The translations under genes and the position numbers were made by a program. Of a stretch of 10,884 nt of DNA, positions 5,829 to 10,884 are shown piece by piece (the first letter of the stretch is position 1; every line of letters begins with the position of its first letter). Origin of the DNA: Vulcanococcus sp. SFB_649D_100_25 (GTDB taxonomy: Bacteria > Cyanobacteriota > Cyanobacteriia > PCC-6307 > Cyanobiaceae); contig JAURGL010000051.1 of the NCBI GenBank assembly GCA_030833825.1, forward strand, positions 1 to 10,884, in the 5' to 3' direction. Below the pieces are notes generated by a model that was not told the origin of the DNA, searched no databases, and saw nothing but the letters and a program-made list of their open reading frames with translations.

Positions 5829-7682
5829 GTGACCGTTACGTCCGTATCGCAAGCGGCCAGCGCCGCTGATCAGTCCAATCCAGGGCGGGTGAATGGCGGA
5901 TATGCCCTGATGGATTCCCTGCGCCGCCACGGCGTGGAGCACATCTTCGGGTATCCGGGCGGCGCGATCCTCCCCATTTACGACGAGCTGCACAAGGCGG
6001 AATCCCGCGGCTGGCTCAAGCACATCCTGGTCCGGCACGAGCAGGGGGGAACCCACGCTGCCGATGCCTACGCCCGTGCCACCGGCAAGGTGGGCGTCTG
6101 CTTCGGCACCTCCGGCCCCGGTGCCACCAACCTGGTGACGGGCATCGCCACCGCCCACATGGACTCCGTGCCGATGGTGGTGATCACCGGGCAGGTGCCC
6201 CGGGCAGCGATCGGCACCGATGCCTTCCAGGAGACCGACATCTTCGGCATCACCCTGCCGATCGTGAAGCACTCCTGGGTGGTGCGCGATCCACGGGACA
6301 TCGCCCGGATCGTGGCCGAAGCCTTTTTGATCGCCTCCACAGGACGCCCCGGCCCCGTTCTGATCGATGTGCCCAAGGATGTGGGCGTCGAGGAATTCGA
6401 CTACACCCCTGTCGAGCCAGGCACGGCCGTCCCTGCGGGCTTCCAGCTGCCAACCGCTCCCCAGGGCAGCGATGTGGAAGCGGCCCTGGAGCTCATTCGC
6501 CAGGCCCGGCGCCCCTTGCTCTACGTGGGCGGTGGCGCCATCAGCAGCGGCGCCCATGCCGCGGTGCATGAGCTGGCTGAGCGATTCAGGCTGCCCGTGA
6601 CCACCACCTTGATGGGGAAGGGCGCCTTCGATGAACTGCACCCCCTCTCCGTCGGGATGCTGGGAATGCACGGCACGGCCTACGCGAACTTCGCCGTCAC
6701 GGAATGCGATCTGTTGATCGCCGCTGGTGCTCGCTTCGACGACCGGGTCACTGGACGTCTCGATGGCTTCGCCCCCCGGGCCCAGGTGATCCACATCGAC
6801 ATTGACGCCGCGGAGATGGGCAAGACCCGCATCCCCGATGTGCCTGTCGTTGCTGATGTGAAGCTGGCCCTCGAAGCGATGCTGGCGGCCTCCCGTCAGG
6901 AGAATTCCGGCGGCCGCACCGAGGCATGGCTTGAGCGCATCGCTCAATGGAAGACCCACTACCCGCTGGTGGTGCCGGCCCCCGAAGGCGAGATTGCCCC
7001 CCAGGAAGTGGTGGCGATGCTCCAGGAGCTCTCCCCGAAGGCCTTCTACACGACGGATGTGGGCCAGCACCAGATGTGGGCTGCCCAGTTCCTCCACACC
7101 GGGCCCCGCCGTTGGGTCAGTTCCGCCGGCCTTGGAACCATGGGCTTCGGAATGCCAGCGGCCATGGGGGTACAGACCGCCTATCCCCAGGAGGCGGTGA
7201 TCTGCGTGGCCGGTGACGCCAGCATCCTGATGAACATCCAGGAGCTCGGCACCCTCAGCCAATACCACCTGCCGGTGAAGGTGGTGGTGCTCAACAACGG
7301 CTGGCAGGGGATGGTGCGCCAGTGGCAGGAAAGCTTCTACGGGGAGCGTTATTCCGCCTCGGAGATGACCGGTGGCATGCCGAACTTCCCGGCCCTGGCT
7401 GAAGCCTTCGGGGTGAAGGGTGTCCAGATCTCGGAGCGCTCTGAGCTGCGCTCCCGCCTGGCGGAGGCCCTGGCCCACCCGGGTCCGGCCTTCATTGAGG
7501 TGAAGGTGCGCCGCAATGAGAACTGCTATCCGATGGTGCCCCCCGGTGCCAGCAACGCCCAGATGGTGGGTCTGCCCTCCCACCCGGAACTGGCCATCGA
7601 CACCACGCGCGAGTGCCATAGCTGCCATCACACCACCTCCAGCTCGAGCCTCTACTGCCCCAACTGCGGCGCAAAACTCTGA
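5829..7682 (+). CDS. ilvB: Acetolactate synthase large (catalytic) subunit with C-terminal zinc-ribbon-like tail
   Basis: A thiamine-diphosphate enzyme making acetolactate from two pyruvates, or acetohydroxybutyrate from pyruvate and 2-oxobutyrate, the first common step of valine, leucine and isoleucine synthesis. Residues 20-185 form the pyrimidine-binding domain, with GYPGGAILPIYD (41-52), catalytic E71 in RHEQGG and FGTSGPGATNLVTG (92-105). Residues about 210-350 are the FAD-binding middle domain, with the AGARFDDRVTG block (299-309). The PP domain has the ThDP/metal motif GDAS (462-465) to NN (489-490) and GMVRQWQ (494-500). After the usual end near residue 585, a short tail carries C596-x2-C599 and C610-x2-C613 in a zinc-ribbon arrangement. 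The start is GTG 5829; no ATG is near. It leads a tight block with the next two genes. The regulatory subunit ilvH is not in this window. Confidence 0.96.
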   Translation: MTVTSVSQAASAADQSNPGRVNGGYALMDSLRRHGVEHIFGYPGGAILPIYDELHKAESRGWLKHILVRHEQGGTHAADAYARATGKVGVCFGTSGPGATNLVTGIATAHMDSVPMVVITGQVPRAAIGTDAFQETDIFGITLPIVKHSWVVRDPRDIARIVAEAFLIASTGRPGPVLIDVPKDVGVEEFDYTPVEPGTAVPAGFQLPTAPQGSDVEAALELIRQARRPLLYVGGGAISSGAHAAVHELAERFRLPVTTTLMGKGAFDELHPLSVGMLGMHGTAYANFAVTECDLLIAAGARFDDRVTGRLDGFAPRAQVIHIDIDAAEMGKTRIPDVPVVADVKLALEAMLAASRQENSGGRTEAWLERIAQWKTHYPLVVPAPEGEIAPQEVVAMLQELSPKAFYTTDVGQHQMWAAQFLHTGPRRWVSSAGLGTMGFGMPAAMGVQTAYPQEAVICVAGDASILMNIQELGTLSQYHLPVKVVVLNNGWQGMVRQWQESFYGERYSASEMTGGMPNFPALAEAFGVKGVQISERSELRSRLAEALAHPGPAFIEVKVRRNENCYPMVPPGASNAQMVGLPSHPELAIDTTRECHSCHHTTSSSSLYCPNCGAKL

Positions 7683-8038
7683 TGCGCAGCTGGTGTCTGT
7701 CTGCCCTCACAGCCCTCTGGCTGCTGCTGGGCCCCGCTCAGGTCATGGCTGCCGAGGTACTCCAGGTGCGCAGTGGAACCCTTTTGCAGATTGGGGATCA
7801 CAACCGCACCTACACCGTGCGCCTCGCCTGTGTTGCCGTCGCGGAATCCGATGAGGCCCTGGCCTCCGGTTGGCTGCGTCAACAACTGCCTCGCCGCAGC
7901 AAGGTGAACCTGCGCCCCCGGGGCAGTGAAGACGGCGTTCTGATTGCCAGCATCGAAAAGCAGGATCAGCGGGGATCCCTCGACATGGGCAGTGCCCTGG
8001 TGGAGGCCGGGCTGGCATCAGCCACCCCCAGCTGCTGA
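7682..8038 (+). CDS. Exported SNase (thermonuclease)-like protein, probably catalytically degenerate
   Basis: A 118-residue protein with a signal peptide (hydrophobic core about 6-18, likely cleavage after AQVMA near residue 23). The rest resembles a staphylococcal-nuclease OB fold. A strand around VRSGTLLQI (29-37) sits where the family has a DGDTL motif. YTVRLACVAVAES (44-56) sits where RLxGIDAPE is expected. GSEDGVLIASI (81-91) replaces the usual DRYGR strand, and GSALVEAGLA (103-112) is the typical final helix. The family's calcium-binding aspartates and second arginine are not evident, so nuclease activity is doubtful. It is one nucleotide overlapped with ilvB (TGATG) and abuts the next gene, so it is very likely co-translated with them. 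The fold call rests on pattern recognition only. Confidence 0.72.
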   Translation: MRSWCLSALTALWLLLGPAQVMAAEVLQVRSGTLLQIGDHNRTYTVRLACVAVAESDEALASGWLRQQLPRRSKVNLRPRGSEDGVLIASIEKQDQRGSLDMGSALVEAGLASATPSC

Positions 8039-8257
8039 ATGGGCATCAACCGAGCGGCCAAGGGGATCGTCCTGGTGCCGAGCCTGCTGCTCGGCGGCGC
8101 CTTCCTGGCCGCTGCGGCCTGGGGACCTGAGGCTGCGGGGGCAAACAAGAACCTCGCCCTCGGCATCGGCCTGTTTTTGATCGGGGCCGGCCTGCTGGCG
8201 CAATGGATGCCGGAGGCCACCAAGGAAGAGGAGAGCCCAGAGGATTTAACCCCCTAG
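8039..8257 (+). CDS. Small hypothetical two-helix membrane protein
   Basis: A 72-residue protein of unknown function. Two hydrophobic segments are visible, about residues 9-28 (GIVLVPSLLLGG then AAAAW) and 38-56 (NLALGIGLFLIGAGLLAQW), separated by a short loop with GPEAAGANK. An acidic tail follows (EATKEEESPEDLTP). This is consistent with a small integral membrane protein whose tail is exposed to solvent. The ATG follows the stop of the SNase-like gene directly (TGA-ATG, no gap), so it is probably translated by termination-reinitiation as the last gene of the ilvB-led block. It converges on the Tic22-family gene with only 28 nt between; no terminator hairpin is evident in that gap. Confidence 0.8.
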   Translation: MGINRAAKGIVLVPSLLLGGAFLAAAAWGPEAAGANKNLALGIGLFLIGAGLLAQWMPEATKEEESPEDLTP

Positions 8258-8285
8258 AGCTCCCCTAACTCCCGTTGGAACAGGC

Positions 8286-9050
8286 TTATTTTGCCGGCTT
8301 GGCTGGGGCAGAGGGAGCGGATTGAGCCTTGGCTTTGGCTTCTTGCACCAGGCGGAAATAGTCCAGGGTGGGGAAGATCACAAAGCTGTCCTCCTTGGTT
8401 TTGGTGATCTGCTCGATCACGGCGGAGATATCGGCGACCTTGGGTTTGAGCTTGCTGCGCTCTGCTTGAGGAAGACCGGTGAGGGCCTTCTGCAGCTCGG
8501 CGTAACTCAGGAAAAACACACCCCGCGGCCCCTCTGGGGTGTTGATGGTGAGGAAGGGGTTGGTGAAGAACAGGGGCACATTCAGACCTTCCTGGATCTG
8601 TTTCTCCGTCAATCCCTCGGTCTTGAGGATGGCGATGGCCTCCTTCACGTCGGCCTCGTTGAGCACCACTGGGGCCACCAGGGGCTTGGACTTGTCCTTG
8701 AGCTGCTTGTTGAGCTCTACCACCTTCTCGTTCATTACGTTGAGCGGCACGGGCACAACGTTGGCCTTGAGATTGGGGTTGTTCTGCAGCAGCGCCGCCA
8801 ATTCACGCGCTGCCCGGTCCCCCTCGAGATACAAGGGAAGCACCAGGTTCTTTTCCCTCGGGATCGGTAAAGGGATCCCGTTCGGATCAGTGATGACAAA
8901 CACGGGGATCACCGACAGCTTCTTGATCGCGTCGGCCTCGGGGATAGCCAAAACAGGTGGCAGGACGCTCAGGGCAACACCGGCGCTGGCAACCAGGGCG
9001 GCAGCGTGACGGCCCAGGGGCTTCAGCCAGGCACGGGAGCGAGGCGACAT
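8286..9050 (-). CDS. Tic22-family protein, exported
   Basis: Tic22 proteins work in the intermembrane space of plastids. In cyanobacteria the homologues sit in the periplasm or thylakoid lumen and have been linked to outer-membrane protein assembly. The 254-residue product starts with a basic n-region (SPRSRAWLKPLGR), a hydrophobic core (about 15-34) and a likely cleavage after VLA (35). The mature part begins with IKKLSVIPVFVITDPNG, a family-like opening. It then has repeated blocks of PLYLEGDRAARELAALL and VPLFFTNPFLTI type, and ends in an A/P/K-rich tail. The ATG at 9050 is chosen because it puts the signal peptide at the N-terminus; the frame is open to 9131, but the added 27 residues would precede the signal. 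The convergent neighbour is the small membrane gene. The upstream MBL-fold gene is on the same strand. Confidence 0.85.
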   Translation of the reverse strand: MSPRSRAWLKPLGRHAAALVASAGVALSVLPPVLAIPEADAIKKLSVIPVFVITDPNGIPLPIPREKNLVLPLYLEGDRAARELAALLQNNPNLKANVVPVPLNVMNEKVVELNKQLKDKSKPLVAPVVLNEADVKEAIAILKTEGLTEKQIQEGLNVPLFFTNPFLTINTPEGPRGVFFLSYAELQKALTGLPQAERSKLKPKVADISAVIEQITKTKEDSFVIFPTLDYFRLVQEAKAKAQSAPSAPAKPAK

Positions 9051-9134
9051 GCAACCAATCGTTGAAAGGTCAACCCTAAGCAGGGAATTCAGACAGCTCC
9101 AGCGCTGCGGGACGGTGCGGACCATGACCACTCC

Positions 9135-9860
9135 CTAGAGGGAATAGCGCTCCCCGGGAACCGGATCGATTAACCGCGCGGATCCCCCCATCTGATCGGT
9201 GGCCTCCTGGACGCTGCCCTGCTGCCACAGCCAACGGTTGAGCCAGCCACTGAACTCCACAGCTCCACCCGCCGTGCTGGCCAGGACCGTCTGGGGAGAG
9301 AAACGCTCAAGCAGATCAGGCAACACACTGCGTCCTCGCACGAACGCACCAGCCAGCGGGAGCCCTAGATCCACCACGGGCGTAATCACCGCATCAAGAG
9401 GCTGCGGGGGAAGATCCGCCGGCAGATACCCGTGGGGCTCGAGATAGAGGGAACCCTCCGGGTGAGATAGGAGATATCCGTTTTCCACCTGGGGCACCGG
9501 TGCACCGGCGGTTGCGGTGATCGACAGAGCCCCCAACGACCAGGATTGACCAGGAGTCAGGGCCGCCACACTGCTGAATCCGAGCTTGCGGGCTTTGGCA
9601 GCTGCAGCAGCAGAGCCCAGCACCGGGAGTGAGTGGGGCAGCAATTTCAGGGTCTCTGGGTGGGTGTGATCGTCGAGGCCCTGGGTCAACAGGAGCAGAT
9701 CCAGCCCCTGGGGAATCTCGAAGCGATGACCGATCTGTCCCTGGAAAAACCAGGGTCCAGGCGGAAAGACCAGGGGGCCCCGCAACCAAGGGTCCACCAG
9801 GACGCGCAGCTCAGCAAACTCCAGCAACCAACCATTGGCCCCGAAGTAGGTGGCGTGCAT
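9135..9860 (-). CDS. MBL-fold hydrolase-like protein with altered metal motif
   Basis: A 241-residue protein of the metallo-beta-lactamase fold, related to the UlaG-like hydrolases. The opening ATYFGANGWLLEF and LVDPWLRGPLVF (21-32) match the fold's first strands and conserved aspartate. The metal site that normally reads HxHxDH appears as TQGLDDHTHPETL (59-71): the first two histidines are replaced by Q and L, while D64, H65 and H67 remain. Late blocks are EPHGYLP (141-147), LDAVITPVVDLG (155-166) and AGAFVRGRSVLP (170-181). Metal binding may be partial and the substrate is unknown. ATG 9860 is used; TTG at 9875 would add five residues and has no ribosome binding site. It is divergent from the dehydrogenase gene, with about 77 nt between. 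Transcription may continue into the Tic22-family gene. Confidence 0.82.
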   Translation of the reverse strand: MHATYFGANGWLLEFAELRVLVDPWLRGPLVFPPGPWFFQGQIGHRFEIPQGLDLLLLTQGLDDHTHPETLKLLPHSLPVLGSAAAAAKARKLGFSSVAALTPGQSWSLGALSITATAGAPVPQVENGYLLSHPEGSLYLEPHGYLPADLPPQPLDAVITPVVDLGLPLAGAFVRGRSVLPDLLERFSPQTVLASTAGGAVEFSGWLNRWLWQQGSVQEATDQMGGSARLIDPVPGERYSL

Positions 9861-9927
9861 GGCGGGGCGATTCAAGGAGCACGACCCTAGGCAGCTGGCC
9901 CGGTGCTGGAATGCAGAAACGGACGGC

Positions 9928-9932
9928 AGGGG
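9928..9932 (+). promoter_or_regulatory. Shine-Dalgarno-like AGGGG deciding the dehydrogenase start
   Basis: AGGGG ends 5 nt before the GTG at 9938. The alternative ATG at 9911 has only GGA touching it. The spacing favours GTG, which also gives the N-terminus expected for the family (LRLSELKLPLDH). Confidence 0.4.
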
Positions 9933-9937
9933 TAGCG

Positions 9938-10884
9938 GTGCTGCGGCTGAGCGAGTTGAAACTGCCCCTGGACCACAGCCCCGAGGATCTGGCTCCAGCG
10001 ATCTGCAAACGCCTGAAGCTCGATCACGGAGCCCTCAGGCAGTTCCGCATCGTCAAGCAAAGCGTCGATGCCCGCCGCAAGCAGAACATCCAACTGGCCT
10101 ACAGCGTTGATCTGGAGCTGACCGCAGAGCTTGAGCGCAAACTGCTGCGTCGCTTTGAGCGGGACCCCCACCTGCAACGGACCCCCGACACGGTCTATCG
10201 CCCCGTTGGCGAAGCTCCGGTAGACCACGAGCTGCCCAGGCCTGTGGTGGTTGGGGCTGGCCCCTGCGGTTACTTCTGCGCCCTGTTGTTGGCGGAGATG
10301 GGACTAAAGCCCCTGCTCCTGGAGCGGGGCAAACCGGTGAAGGAGCGGACCGCAGACACCTTCGGGTTCTGGAAGCGGGAGCGGCCCTTCAACCCCGAAT
10401 CCAACGCCCAGTTCGGAGAAGGAGGGGCAGGGACCTTCTCCGATGGAAAGCTCTACAGCCAGGTCCGTGACCCACGGCATCTGGGGCGCAAGGTGCTCGA
10501 AGAACTGGTGGCTGCCGGCGCCAATCCGGAGATCCTGGTGAAGCACCACCCCCACATCGGGACCTTCAAACTGGCCACGGTGGTGCGTGGTTTGCGCCGG
10601 AAGATCGAAGCCCTGGGAGGCACGATCCGCTTCGAAGCGCGGATGACGCGCCTCGAACTGAGTGAGCAGGGGCAGGAGCGCCGAATAGAAGGGCTCCATC
10701 TGGCCAGTGGGGAATTCATCGCCGCGCAGCACCTGGTCCTGGCGGTGGGCCATAGCGCCAGGGACAGCTTTGAAGCATTGCAAGAGCAGGGCGTAGCGAT
10801 GGAGCGCAAGCCGTTTTCCGTGGGGTTCCGCATCGAGCATCCCCAACCCCTGATCGACAACGCCCGTTGGGGACCCTGCGCCGG
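9938..10884 (+). CDS. FAD-dependent dehydrogenase, COG2509 type (3' end missing)
   Basis: The first 315 codons of an uncharacterised NAD(P)/FAD-dependent oxidoreductase; the gene runs off the right edge. An N-terminal domain of about 95 residues comes first, with LRLSELKLPLDHS, FRIVKQSVDARRKQNI and YSVDLEL. It is followed by the FAD-binding Rossmann motif PVVVGAGPCGYFCA (102-115) and an acidic residue in LLLERGKPV (127-134). Further blocks are FNPESNAQFGEGGAGTFSDGKLY (151-173, the region typical of this family), VRDPRH, HHPHIGTFKL and LVLAVGHSARDSF. The frame has no stop to the window end. GTG 9938 is chosen on its ribosome binding site and N-terminus; ATG 9911 adds nine residues. It diverges from the MBL-fold gene. 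The substrate is unknown. Confidence 0.88.
   Translation, partial: MLRLSELKLPLDHSPEDLAPAICKRLKLDHGALRQFRIVKQSVDARRKQNIQLAYSVDLELTAELERKLLRRFERDPHLQRTPDTVYRPVGEAPVDHELPRPVVVGAGPCGYFCALLLAEMGLKPLLLERGKPVKERTADTFGFWKRERPFNPESNAQFGEGGAGTFSDGKLYSQVRDPRHLGRKVLEELVAAGANPEILVKHHPHIGTFKLATVVRGLRRKIEALGGTIRFEARMTRLELSEQGQERRIEGLHLASGEFIAAQHLVLAVGHSARDSFEALQEQGVAMERKPFSVGFRIEHPQPLIDNARWGPCA

Noticed and set aside
5817..7631. A 604-codon open frame on the minus strand opposite ilvB
   Set aside because: It is fully antisense to a clear acetolactate synthase, its translation is dominated by G, H and A with no recognisable motif, and high GC content makes long antisense frames common.
8258..8285. A bidirectional terminator between the convergent genes
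   Set aside because: The 28-nt gap shows no stable stem followed by a T run.
9051..9131. N-terminal extension of the Tic22-family protein to a start at 9131
   Set aside because: The added residues would precede an evident signal peptide that begins at the ATG at 9050.
9130..9141. Short palindrome TCCCT-AG-AGGGA at the end of the MBL-fold gene
   Set aside because: The stem is only 5 bp with a 2-nt centre, too small for a hairpin and without a T tract; it probably occurs by chance around the stop codon.
10304..10846. Minus-strand open frames opposite the right-edge dehydrogenase
   Set aside because: They are antisense to a continuous plus frame with a clear FAD-binding motif and family blocks; that gene simply lacks its stop within the window.
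1..10884. HIP1 octamers (GCGATCGC) and CRISPR-like repeats
   Set aside because: By eye I found near matches such as GCGATCGA and GCGATCGG but no exact HIP1 octamer, and no regularly spaced repeats with unique spacers.

Overview
The window looks like chromosomal DNA of a picocyanobacterium of the Synechococcus/Cyanobium type. The evidence is a high-GC, tightly packed genome, a ferrochelatase with a C-terminal chlorophyll-a/b-binding (CAB-like) tail, a Tic22-family protein, a geranylgeranyl-reductase-family flavoprotein beside pyrH-frr, and CobO. Genus-level placement is inferred from gene content. No rRNA, tRNA, CRISPR array, insertion sequence or complete phage was seen.

Layout. Positions 1-1707 (minus strand) hold pyrH, frr and the 5' part of a geranylgeranyl-reductase-family oxidoreductase, a likely co-transcribed block. 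A small plus-strand membrane-protein gene (1809-2021) diverges from pyrH across a region rich in dyad symmetry. It converges on cobO so tightly that both stop codons share one CTAG. Upstream of cobO on the minus strand is a tyrosine recombinase (2736-3860) whose coding-like frame continues toward hemH without a standard start codon. hemH (4032-5207, plus) follows, and a secreted M23 peptidase gene overlaps its 3' end. Next comes an ilvB-led block (5829-8257): acetolactate synthase with a C-terminal zinc-ribbon-like tail, an exported degenerate SNase-like protein and a two-helix membrane protein, with contacts of TGATG and TGA-ATG. A Tic22-family gene and an MBL-fold gene lie on the minus strand (8286-9860). 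A COG2509-type FAD-dependent dehydrogenase runs off the right edge on the plus strand.

Functionally the region is housekeeping: UMP phosphorylation, ribosome recycling, isoprenoid reduction, corrinoid adenosylation, haem synthesis, branched-chain amino acid synthesis and envelope proteins. There is no obvious new defence or mobile system. The points worth a second look are the recombinase embedded among core genes and its unclear N-terminus, the zinc-ribbon tail on IlvB, the degenerate SNase and MBL proteins, the 14-nt triple repeat between frr and the reductase, and the dyad cluster upstream of pyrH.
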